This document shows, piece by piece, positions 11,926-21,230 of a stretch of 64,000 nucleotides of DNA. The notes beneath the pieces are model-generated. The model was given only the letters and a program-made list of their open reading frames with translations. It did not search any database and was not told where the DNA came from. The DNA lies in NCBI GenBank assembly GCA_903772945.1, contig CAICTM010000414.1, positions 1 through 64,000 on the forward strand. The letters are read 5' to 3'. The translations under genes and the position numbers were made by a program. The DNA comes from Seminavis robusta. Lineage: Eukaryota; Bacillariophyta; Bacillariophyceae; Naviculales; Naviculaceae. Every line of letters begins with the position of its first letter. The first letter of the stretch is position 1.

Positions 11926-13158
11926 TCATGTTGATGGATCCAACAAGGAGTCGTCCTCGTTGTCGGAGTTGTCAGACTTGCGCTTGGCAACATGGTTGCA
12001 TTCGCTTTTCTTCTTGCGATCAGCCTTGACCGCAGCGTTGGAAACCTTCTTCATGAGGACAGAGAGTTCCTTCTTGGTGTAGGTCTGGCGTCGTCGGACT
12101 TGCGTTTCCAAGTCTTGTTCTTGTTGTACGTTGGCTTGTTATCGTTGTCAGACGAGGACTGAGACTTGGCCTTGAGCTTCTTCAAAGTCATGCAGTCAGC
12201 AGTGTTGTGAGTGCTGGACTCGTGGTAGTCGCACCATTTCTCTTCGTTCTTGGAAGAGTGGTCGTTGTTGCGAGTAGACTTGTATTCTTGCTGTTGTTTT
12301 CTTGAGGAGCTTGCTTGGATCACGCCCTTGTCAAAGTCTTCGGAGGATTCCATGCGTTCGCAGAATCCAATGTTTTCTCCATAGGAGCTGAAAAGGATCG
12401 AAGTCGTTTTCGTCCATCTTCTTCATCCACGAGCATGGAATTCCATGACAAACAATGTCAATGACTTGTCATGGTTCAATGTTTGGTTGGGTCCAAAAGT
12501 GGTAGACGAGGAAGTTCATCGGTGTTCATCCGACTGAGGTTTTGACATAAGCCCGAGTAGACATATCAGCAGGCTTACGCATCTTGCGGCGCATGAAGCG
12601 TTTCTGCTTTTCAAGAGCCTTGTAGGGACAGACCGCTTCGATACAGGCATTTATGCCAAACGTAATGTCAGCGTCGTCCAAAGCAGGCTGAGCTGCTCCG
12701 TTCCAGGCAGCCTGGAAACGTGCTTGGAAAGTGGCTTCGTCTTCACCGCCACGTATGTCGCGAGGAGGAATCGCGTTGACTGCAATCTGGCGCAAGGCAT
12801 TCCAACGTATTTCACGGTGGCCTGCACAGCTAGATTCGTAACTGCTCTTGGCAGAGCTAGAAGTCATCTCCCTGAGGAGGTTGTGTTTGTCGTCAGGCGT
12901 AGCAATGGCGAGCCCGACGAAGACCTTCTCCATACGTCCAGCCCACTTGATGGTCTGACGTGGAGTCTCAGATCCATTGATGATTTGGACCTTGAAGGTG
13001 TACTTGGCGCTGTTAGCATCTGCTGGAATAGTGCGAAGTTTGTAGGTGGTAGAGCGAGAATCGTCGATTTCGCATTCATCATCGAGGTCGTGAGAGGAAG
13101 GATTGGTTTGTCACGCAGCTTAACTCGAAGCTGTGTATGCTTCTTTGGCAATCTTCAT
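11926..13158 (-). pseudogene. Ty3 copy A gag remnant
   Basis: Starting near an ATG at 13158, interrupted frames encode a gag-like protein. The stretch at 12933-12526 contains DEATFQARFQAAWNGAAQPALDD..., helical and capsid-like, and the stretch at 12353-12051 has CDYHESSTHNTADC, a Cys-His array of the kind found in the nucleocapsid region of diatom Ty3 gags, followed by a Lys/Ser/Asn-rich basic tail. Several frame changes are needed to read through. Confidence 0.65.
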
Positions 13159-13209
13159 GTTGAGGAATAGGTTGAGGGTAGCTGAAAGCTATTGTGTTTG
13201 TTAACAAAA

Positions 13210-13622
13210 TGCACTACCTAAAAGTAGTGTAAAGTTTTTTCGAGTGTTTTGAGTTTGAGAGAATGAAAGTTATGAGAGGATTAGAAAGCTATGAAAACTA
13301 ATCAACGAGAGAGATCCACAATCAAAGGATCGTAGATCTGAACTCCCGCGGGAGACTGTAGAGTGTGATAGAGTAGGTTGCGGTAGCGATCCTACTCACT
13401 CCACGATCCAAAAACGGAACGCGTGGAGATTCGTCTAGCATTTATCTAGTAGCGTGGAATCTCTCCACGCCAGCTAAATATCTGCGCGATGTTTCACATC
13501 ACCTAGTATGACTAGGTCATGAGAACCCTGTCTCAATGACTATTCACGAAAGACTCAGTCATGAGTCGAACTCAAACTATCTAGGATCGAGTCGCGAATA
13601 AGGCTAAGAGCCGTGTATTGCA
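13210..13622 (-). repeat. LTR of Ty3 copy A (5' LTR in element orientation)
   Basis: This 413-bp partner of the 9254-9670 LTR starts and ends with the same TGCA termini. Differences between the two are mostly 1-4 nt indels, many next to short palindromes, with few substitutions over most of the length. Confidence 0.88.
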
Positions 13623-13866
13623 AACCTCTCACCGCAGCATGTTGCTTGCTCGAAACAGCAAAATGGTGTGTTAGCTACCGGTAGCTAGCTAGTCTGTAAG
13701 GGGGGATAACTTGCTTTGTCCATAGCTAGCTAGCACCGTATGGTAGCCCATCTAGCTAGCTGACTGACTGGCCAGATAGCAGTCCATTGTATTGTATTTG
13801 GGGCACTTCAGGGGCTCTCGTCATGGTTTGGTGCTCGTCGTCGCGAGACTTTGGTCAGTCCCAGTT

Positions 13867-14588
13867 CTATACAGGAACACGTCTCCTCTGGTTTAGAGGC
13901 GAGATGGCACTTAAGGCGAGACTGGCCGGGCGAGAGTGGAAAGGAGAGCCAACGGCTCGGAACACACGAGACCGGCCAGGCGAGACTTAAGTGACAGCGA
14001 GACTCAACCAGCGGAGACGTGTTCCTGTTGGAACCAGTTGAGAAGCGCCACCTAAGTAACAGAAAGCGCCAGTTAAATTTTGATTTTGTGACCGTTAACA
14101 TGTCACTCCAGACGGACCTTTTCAACTCCAGACAGGTTCCTCGAAACTTCAACTTTCTGTAGAAAACGTACTAGAGGCTACGTAATCTGCACAAATTTCT
14201 TCGAGACGGGTTCCAAGTGCTTCGGAGCACTTCCCGCAGCATTGCTTCGCTTCGTAGTCGAGATTCCCAGCCAAAAGAGTATGGAACCCGTCTCGAAGAA
14301 ATTGGTGCAGTCTGTGTAGCCTCTGGTACATTTGCTACACAGGTTGAAGTTTTGGAGACAAGTCCGGACTGACACTTTTTAACGCTCACATTTTGTTACT
14401 TAAGTGGCGCTTCTCACTGGTTCCAACATTAACACATCTCCGCTGGTTGAGTCTCGCTGTCACTTAGATCTCGCCTGGCCGGTCTCGCGCGTTCCGAGCC
14501 GTTGGCTCTCCTTTCCGCTCTCGCCCGGCCAGTCTCGCTCTAAGTAGCCATCTCGCCTCTTAACCAGAGGAGACGTGTTCCTGTATAG
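13867..14588. mobile_element. Long foldback element
   Basis: About 722 bp reads as a near-palindrome. The left arm (13867-14062, beginning CTATACAGGAACACGTCTCC) is repeated in inverted form at 14393-14588 (ending GGAGACGTGTTCCTGTATAG), about 195 bp per arm. Inside it a second inverted pair lies at about 14172-14212 and 14288-14330 ('ttcttcgagacgggttcca' and its complement). The ends can be read as TACAGG...CCTGTA flanked by TA. There is no coding capacity. A non-autonomous foldback or MITE is the best reading. Confidence 0.8.
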
Positions 14589-14752
14589 TACATGTACCGG
14601 TAGGGACGAGAAGGGGGCGATCGACGAATCGCCAAACAGGCAAGAGAAGGTTTTCGTTCACTGACAAAAAGTCTTTAGAGGCGTGACAATCGTCAACAAT
14701 CAATCATTCGCTGCGGATATCATACCCAAAAGCAATCAACTTATCAGACACC

Positions 14753-15966
14753 ATGGACGACGGGGACAAAGGGTGGAATCACTTGGTGAAGGTATTACGC
14801 TTGACAGAAGACCAACAAAGAGCTCTGGAAAGCAGGGGAGTAGATGATATCAACCTGTTCCACGGTTCGGCGGGGCTTGGGCAGGTTGATTTCTTTGCTT
14901 TCGATAACGAAACGAACATCTTTCCACAAGCGCGAAGAGTTCTAATGTCAGATGCTTGGAAATGGATTGACAACAATATGAATAGCATTCATGATGACGA
15001 CGATGATTGGAGTTGGTTTGTTGGAAACTTCAGGAAGACATCATTTCAGCGGCACGTTTCGAGAGAAAAACGGGCTGCTGAAGCAAAGCTTCGAGACGAA
15101 GAAGACAAACGCTACAAAACTGCAGAACCAAACCAAGCGAATGCTTCGTCCTTTGCGGCCTGTGGGACGCGCACGATGGCAGGAGTTGCGACCATGCCTC
15201 CCATTTTCCGCGAGCACCTGGTTCCAAAGCATGTCAAAGAGCACTTCACTAGCATATTCGAGTTCGATCCCAGCGACGAGGACAAGCGCAAAATTGATAT
15301 TCTAGTCAATGGCCTCCTTGCTACCGGAACATCTTACAATTTGAAATCGGTGCCGGAAACCAGCAAAGATCCGACATCAAGAACAGTTCAGACCCACCAC
15401 CTGGACTTTATTGCGACGCAGTTTGAAGGGCAAGTGACCACCGAACGAATCTTCAAGGATGGAGGAGACAAGAATACTAGACGGTCGCTTGCCGACCTTG
15501 GCCTCACTGGTGGTATTTCCAACACCGGCAGCTTCCCAGGGGCATATTTTCACTCTGGGCCACTGGAACAACTTCAGGAGTCGCAATGCAATTTCGTCAT
15601 TACGTCATTGTTCGAGTGCAAGGACACAGATATTGCATTGGGTTCCCACATGATGCTTCTGACAGACGTGTTTTGATTTCTGAAATGGAAAAGGCTGTTG
15701 CTGATATGCATGAGAAGGGTGTGGTCCACATGGATCTTTACTTGTCAAACTTCATGTGGAAGAAGGACGGTGACGCTTTCAGGGTCAAAATCAGAGATTT
15801 CAACTCTGCACACAAATTGGAGGAGAAGCTTACACCCGCTACTTGGGCACCCTTTCTGGATATCAAATCAAAGTTTGCAAGTCTCGGTGTTACTGAATCA
15901 CGACAATCTTTACATGAAAATGCTGAAGAAGAGACTGGACGAGGAGTCGAGTCGAGTCCTTATTAA
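14753..15966 (+). pseudogene. Protein-kinase-like gene, frame broken once
   Basis: An ATG in a good context (ACACCATGG) at 14753 opens a 307-residue frame ending at 15676; the overlapping +1-shifted frame continues from about 15586 to 15966. The first frame holds an unrecognised N-terminus (GVDDINLFHGSAGLGQVDFF, then a charged stretch). The second carries a kinase-like catalytic loop, VVHMDLYLSNFMW (HxDLxxxN), then VKIRDFNSAHKLEE with DFN in place of DFG. The two parts evidently belong to one protein of about 400 residues, so a one-base change near 15660-15676 (at 'ctgacagacg') is likely. This is either an assembly indel or a true pseudogene; I found no good intron. The Gly-rich loop and the Lys of subdomain II are not obvious, so it may be an atypical kinase. 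Confidence 0.6.
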
Positions 15967-16852
15967 AAACAGACCGGCCAAACGCAGGGCCCGCTGGGCG
16001 ACCGGAGGAAGCCCGATGGGGAGGGAGGGCGCTGGGCGAAGCGACAATGTACCGATACTTGGTGAGGACCGTTGCCTTTCGGCTATTGCTTGCTTTTTGC
16101 CCCCCAACAGCAAATAAGCAGTATCACTATCATACCAGGACGTCCACGGAATGCAAGTTCTGGAATGCGGAAACATGCTTTTGAGAACAGATAAATTTAT
16201 AATGCTGATTTCCCCTGGGATGAATTTACATACCGCTTACGCTGCGGCAAATGGACATCTTGTACCAGGTACATGCTCATGAGAATGTACCGTATGTCCA
16301 TGGGATGAAATTACTTGCTCTGCAGCAGCCAGAAAATTGGATTTGAAAAGACTTTGCTCTGAGGCTGCCAATGCATTTGGTGGGATTGATGTAAGCTCGT
16401 ATCCAGGGGTGCCAATAGAATGAAGTAACTAGCTTGTCAAATCGACATGTGGCGCTGGCTGCTTCTCCAATGGGCTAACCATAATATGGAATGGTCGTCC
16501 TCCCAACTAGCTAGCTAGACACAACTTAGACAATTGCATACGCGCGCGGCACCAGTACACAGCACAGTGGTATTTTATGGTTCTTGTGGCTGGTTGTGTG
16601 TCAAGCACTACTTCTACCTGTTCAAAGATTCTTGGTCCTACGTGTACATTATAAGTCAATCTACTTTTTCTTAAAGTCGTCCTCCCTCTTTCACCTATCG
16701 GTACCATCATCCTTTAGAAAGATCTATCAGCTCCATCATTGCATGCTACTAGCAACCCATAATCACCACCCTTGCTCCACCCAAGCATGCTGTGCATAAC
16801 AGTTTCACACCATTCAACCCCCTCTTATTGCAGTCAGGGAATAAAATTCACC
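15967..16852. other. Gene-free stretch with an ankyrin-type relic
   Basis: Apart from the relic at 16141-16490 I see no coding sequence. The first 100 bp is GC-rich (agaccggccaaacgcagggcc); the remainder is AT-rich with GCTAGC repeats near 16507. Confidence 0.4.
16141..16490 (+). pseudogene. Relic of a CPWD-type ankyrin-like repeat gene
   Basis: Short blocks in shifting frames match the repeat unit seen in the gene at 57183-58891: PWDEFT at about 16214, followed after a frame change by YAAANGHL; PWDEITCSAAARKLDLKRL at about 16298; and further weaker units to about 16480. Stops and frame changes separate them, so this is debris, not a gene. Confidence 0.5.
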
Positions 16853-17191
16853 CTACTCGTCTTCGTCTTCTTCGCAACTGTCATCCAGCCATCCAATAGC
16901 CGAGTTGGGATCCTCCAATTTGAATTGCCAGTTCTCGTCATAGTCCTCATCGTAAAAGGCAATATCGTCGACGCAAAAGAGCGTGGCAGAATTCGAGAGG
17001 AGATCATAGTATTCAAAGACAGCGCACAGCTCCAAGCCTTCGGTGTAGCCCTGGTCGTCTGGTCCACAGGCACAGCACTCCACTACTACTTCTTCTCCCG
17101 AATCAAGGCGGCGCTGGCGAAATCTTTTCGGCTTGGCCGCATTCGCCGTAGCACAGAGCAAGAGGAGGACAAGCAACACAAATCGGGTCAT
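16853..17191 (-). CDS. Small secreted acidic Cys-containing protein
   Basis: An intact 112-residue frame. The N-terminus MTRFVLLVLLLLCATANAAKP is a classic signal peptide with a likely cut after ANA. The mature part has a short basic patch (KRFRQRR), four Cys pairs or singles (VECCACGPDD, LCAVFEYY, LFCVDD, DDSCEEDEDE) and a strongly acidic C-terminus. The start is fixed by the signal peptide. I do not recognise the family. Secretion to the outside or to an endomembrane compartment is inferred from the signal peptide and the lack of another hydrophobic segment. Confidence 0.65.
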   Translation of the reverse strand: MTRFVLLVLLLLCATANAAKPKRFRQRRLDSGEEVVVECCACGPDDQGYTEGLELCAVFEYYDLLSNSATLFCVDDIAFYDEDYDENWQFKLEDPNSAIGWLDDSCEEDEDE

Positions 17192-17758
17192 GGTGGTGGT
17201 TGGGTCGGCGGAAGGATCGATCTGTGAAGCTCAAGAGAGAAGAGGGGAGCGGTGATGAGAGCTTGAGAAGGAAACAAGATTCGAGGTCACGATTTTGACA
17301 GAGTGAAACCATCACAAAGTCATCATTATTCGACCGACCGGATCCAAGAAAGACAGAGACGACACGCCTTCGCACGGCCACAATTATTCTCGTCATTCAC
17401 AATGGGGTTGTGGTTCGGTCAGCTCAAGGTCCTTCCCTTCAGGTTTGCAAAAGTTGTGAGAGACATCGCATGAACGCACTAAACGTTAAACGTAAACGGA
17501 TGCCTTTACTCCCTCGTGATTAACTCTCTCATGACTTGAAGCATGTTTCACTGGCAGGAAATTGAAGTTTTTACGCTCTCTTTTCAACGGCTCGCACGAA
17601 AGAAGCCCGCACCATGTCCGGGCCAAAAAGATGAGGTTCTCAGAATTTACGAGAAAACCTGGAAGCCCGAAGAAGAAAGAGACGAGGGAACAGATCCTTG
17701 CTTTCATTCAATCAATCAACCCACCCCCCATCTCGATCGATCGTCCAAGTCCATCACC

Positions 17759-19432
17759 ATGTCAGGCAGCAACAAGTTCTATTTGGATTGTCCTTACGAA
17801 GAAAAGGATCAAGTCAAGGCGCTAGGAGCTCAATGGGACGGTTCTGCAAAGCAGTGGTTCGTTCCGCGCAAGCACTATACAAATTTGACCAAATTCAGCC
17901 ACTGGATCCCTCACAATGGTCGTCTCTACCTGATCTGTCCCTTTGATGAAAAAGATCAAGCCAAAGAGGCCGGTGCCAAGTGGGATCCACAAGCAAAGGC
18001 GTGGTATGTTCTGGGGCCCTTTACGGCCAAGAAAATGAAACAGTTCTCGAACTGGTTCACCGATGAAGGTTCTGCCAAGTCTGACAATACACCACCAGCC
18101 AAGCCCAAGGCGTCCTCTCGAGGAAACGCCGATGATGCCGCGACACTCAAGATTAGCGACAGCATGACAGTGTCGCAGCTTCAGGAAGAGTGCAAAACGC
18201 GAGGCATCAAAGGCCTCTCCGGAAAGAACAAGGATTGGCTTTTGGAGCAATTGGGCGTCGGATCAACTTGGCAAACAATGAGCATGAAAATGACTCCTGC
18301 TGCTAACAAAAAACCAGTTGCTAAAACCAAGGAAACTCCCAACAAGAAACCAGCCGAAGCCAAGAAAAAGCCCGCCGCCAAGGCCACTCCGAAACAGTCG
18401 GCTACTAAAAAAGGCACATCAGTCAAGAAGAAGTCTCCCACTGCGTCATCCACCCGCGAAACAAAGGATATTGACCTTGCGAGTCTACCAAGAGTATCCA
18501 CCAAGCTGACGGTCGCACAGCTCACGTACGAGCTTCTACACCGACAACCCGATACCAAGGGAGCCTCCAACAAACCCAAGGCGTGGTTCGTGGAGCAGCT
18601 GGGTGAGCATTCTATCTGGTCCACAAGTCCTCAAGCCACGGAACAAGACTTGTCGAATCTGACCCTGGTATCTTCCAGCCAGACCATTGCGCAACTGACC
18701 CACGAAATCATGGCTCGGCATCAACAGGCCGGACTAGTCGCCAAGGGACTCTCGGGTAAGAACAAGCAGGACTTGCTCAAGATGTTGGGCGTGGGCAGCA
18801 TTTTGACCACTGGAGCTGTATCCAAACAAAGTGGTATTACTCCTGCCAAGCCACCAGCTAAAAAGAAAGAACCATCGTCAGTCAAGGCATCCAAGCCGAA
18901 GGATTCCACAACCAACAAGAGACCTCCCAAGCCTGACTCTGTAAAGTCCAAGTCGGTGAGTACCAGCACTCCGTCAACAAGACCACCTGTAGCTGCCAAG
19001 ATCTCATCGTCATCTGCCACCGTGACTGTCGCAGACAAAGAAGATCAAAATCGAGTATTAGTGGTCCAGGTCAAGAAGGCGGCGGCGGCGGCCAGAAAGA
19101 CAACAAGAAAACCAGAATCTGAATTGTCGTCTTCTGGAGCGAGCAACGAGGGTTCCAAGAAAGCAGAGGAAGTGGCGGATGTTGTGACCCCAACCAAAAC
19201 CGGTAGAACCAATAGTGCTACGAAACGCAGACAGCCAGAGTCGAGAAAGCAGCCGTCTCCTCATGTTGTGACATCCTCATCAATCTCAAACAAAAAAATC
19301 AAGAGGGAAGCTGAGGTTATTTCCATTGATGATGACACGGAGGCAGCATCTATTCCATCTGCCAATGTGAAGAAAGAGAAAACCAACGAAGAAAGACACA
19401 GGAGAATAGTCGGCAGTACCTTTCGTGGTTGA
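17759..19432 (+). CDS. Tandem DUF5710 plus SAP-like repeat protein (5' intact part)
   Basis: I start at the ATG 17759 (MSGSNKFYLDCPY), because the open frame upstream of it lacks family features and the ATG follows a CATCACC context. Two tandem DUF5710-type units follow: YLDCPYEEKDQVKALGAQWD and, about 42 residues on, LICPFDEKDQAKEAGAKWD, each ending in a W(F/Y)V motif. Next come SAP-like helical units at about residues 140-175, 240-280 and 300-345, with the core MTVSQLQEECKTRGIKGLSG...LLEQLG. Long Lys/Ser/Pro/Thr-rich linkers suggest a nuclear, DNA-associated protein; that is inference. The frame stops at 19432, but a fourth SAP-like unit and further domains continue in other frames directly downstream, so this is probably the 5' part of a longer broken gene. 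Confidence 0.75.
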   Translation: MSGSNKFYLDCPYEEKDQVKALGAQWDGSAKQWFVPRKHYTNLTKFSHWIPHNGRLYLICPFDEKDQAKEAGAKWDPQAKAWYVLGPFTAKKMKQFSNWFTDEGSAKSDNTPPAKPKASSRGNADDAATLKISDSMTVSQLQEECKTRGIKGLSGKNKDWLLEQLGVGSTWQTMSMKMTPAANKKPVAKTKETPNKKPAEAKKKPAAKATPKQSATKKGTSVKKKSPTASSTRETKDIDLASLPRVSTKLTVAQLTYELLHRQPDTKGASNKPKAWFVEQLGEHSIWSTSPQATEQDLSNLTLVSSSQTIAQLTHEIMARHQQAGLVAKGLSGKNKQDLLKMLGVGSILTTGAVSKQSGITPAKPPAKKKEPSSVKASKPKDSTTNKRPPKPDSVKSKSVSTSTPSTRPPVAAKISSSSATVTVADKEDQNRVLVVQVKKAAAAARKTTRKPESELSSSGASNEGSKKAEEVADVVTPTKTGRTNSATKRRQPESRKQPSPHVVTSSSISNKKIKREAEVISIDDDTEAASIPSANVKKEKTNEERHRRIVGSTFRG

Positions 19433-20991
19433 ATCGACCTCACGCACAAAGCAAGAGACGGAGATTGAATCAACGAAACGGCCCGCTGCTTCCAGCAAGA
19501 GAAAACCAGCACCATCCAAAAAGAAGGTCAAGAAGGAATCTGAGGTTGTTTTAATCGATGATGGCAACAACCGTCCCGGTCGTTTCAGCAACCATGACAA
19601 TTGCCCAACTCAAAGAAGAACTCCAAACTCGCAATCTTCAAGTCAAGGGTATCTCCTGCAAGAAAAAGGATTGGTTTTTGGAACAGCTTGGGATCGGCAC
19701 CGAGTTGCAGAACTCTGCGGAGCACAAAGAAAAGAATGCCCAGGAAGCCATCGAGAGAAAGGCTAAGGCTGACGCGGCTTCTACGGTATTTCATTGGCGT
19801 CACTGTCGATACCACGCCCATCCTCTCGCGGAATCGTGTCGCTTGCAAGCCCCCAAAACGATGAAGAATAGCTGGTGCGTCCCAGCGCGTGTGAACTTTC
19901 GCAGTCAAGTGGGCCAGTGCGATGTAGAACATGAACAGATTTGCACGGGAAATGCTTTCAGGAGTTGCGAACGCTGTGATTGGGACATTTGCGAGACTTG
20001 CCACAACATCGAGCTTTTGCCAACAGAGGAAGAAAGGCTCGCAGAGCTGACGAGACAGCAACAAGTTGTGATTGATCGACGTACCGGTAGGCAACAGATG
20101 AGGCGCTCCACCGACAATGGCAAGGGGCAGAAGAAGAAAGGCGCAAGAGAGCGGCGTTTCGCCGAAAGCTGCAAAGGCAAGAAGAAGAAGAGCGAGCGAG
20201 AGAAAAGGAGCAAGAGCTGCGGAAGTTCCCTCTGCACGTTCGCCAACCCAACGGCGAACACCTCGAAAGGATCACAAACTACAATTCGCGGTCTGGGCAA
20301 GGTCTAATGAGGGCTACCGTTGTGATGGTACGCCAAGCTTCGAATTTGACTCGTCCTTTGTTACATTGCACGAGCCGAACCTGCGTGTGGAGTGTCTGCT
20401 CTACCATAACAATCCCTAGGAGTATGCAAAGGAGAATATGCGCGCCCGGACGAAGTTTTGGCTGGAGGGTTTCGTTGCTTGCACTATGGCGATGCTAATG
20501 ACGATTGGTGAAGAGAGTTCGCAGTTTCATCTGTGTCCAGCACCGTTTTAGACACCCTGCAGGAACTCGGACTGGATGATTGTAGACCAGTGAGTGAGTC
20601 CCTGGGTTTCGGACAGCACAAATCGCAACCAACCTCAGAGCCGCTCCCAGAGAACAAGTACTCCAAAAGCATTCGAAAACCGTCCTCTGCCAACAGGAAC
20701 CAGAATAAGCGACATAAGTACACCATTTGGACATCGCACGGCCTATCATACTTCGATGAGCCGCCGCCGAAAGTATTCGAATCATCATCCGCCACGTTGG
20801 AGCAAGCCTCGGCACCGGCAGAGTATGTGTTTTTCTATGAGAATCCATGGGGTTTCCGGGCGACGAGCTACCGTACGTTGACACGGACAAAACAACAGGT
20901 TCAGGATGTCATTTGCTCCAAAACCGGCCCGAGGATGGTGGCTCTGTATGGACTGTTTCGGCTGTCCCCAGCATTGCCTTTGACTTCATGA
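19410..20991 (+). pseudogene. Decayed 3' half of the DUF5710/SAP gene
   Basis: Coding-quality sequence continues the preceding gene but changes frame repeatedly, at about 19400, 19560, 20095, 20285 and 20530. In order it encodes a Lys-rich linker ending in ESEVVLIDDG, a fourth SAP-like unit (MTIAQLKEELQTRNLQVKGI), a Cys/His-rich finger (QCDVEHEQIC, then CERCDWDICETCHN), a charged coiled coil ending in LRKFPLHVRQPNGEHLERIT, and two copies of an unknown C-terminal domain (KLQFAVWARSNEGYRCDGTP, and KYTIWTSHGLSYFDEPPP). The first copy has a stop (TAG, 20417-20419) where the second copy has the Trp of ENPWGF, consistent with TGG to TAG. Real decay seems more likely than assembly error given this nonsense change. 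Confidence 0.65.
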
Positions 20992-21230
20992 AGTTATAGC
21001 CTCTCCTCCGTTGAAATGCCCCAACAGGTGTCAAAGCCCACTGGTCTAGCAGGCACAGACTTCTCACCCTTGGCTTCCTTGTTCAAGAAAGCCGTCTGCT
21101 GGCTAGCTAGACCAGTCGAGCAGGTTAGGAAACTTGACGAGTCGCTCATACGGCAGTCAATCTGCTGTCAGCCTTTCTCATGCACAAGACGCTGCATCCA
21201 ACAGTGTGATGCATTATAATATGAAGAAGG

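Larger units (their letters stand above)
9254..13622 (-). mobile_element. Ty3/gypsy LTR retrotransposon, copy A (deleted, minus strand)
   Basis: This 4369-bp element is bounded by two similar LTRs and flanked by a 4-bp target duplication, AACC (9250-9253 and 13623-13626). Gag fragments lie at the high-coordinate end and reverse transcriptase fragments nearer the low end, so it reads on the minus strand. It is the same family as copy B at 40255-44882. Nearly all of integrase and RNase H, which copy B still shows, is missing or unrecognisable here, while gag is better preserved. No open frame is long enough for a working polyprotein. Confidence 0.88.

Noticed and set aside
17822-20300. Several minus-strand frames opposite the DUF5710/SAP gene
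   Set aside because: Leu/Ser/Phe-rich antisense shadows of Lys-rich coding sequence.
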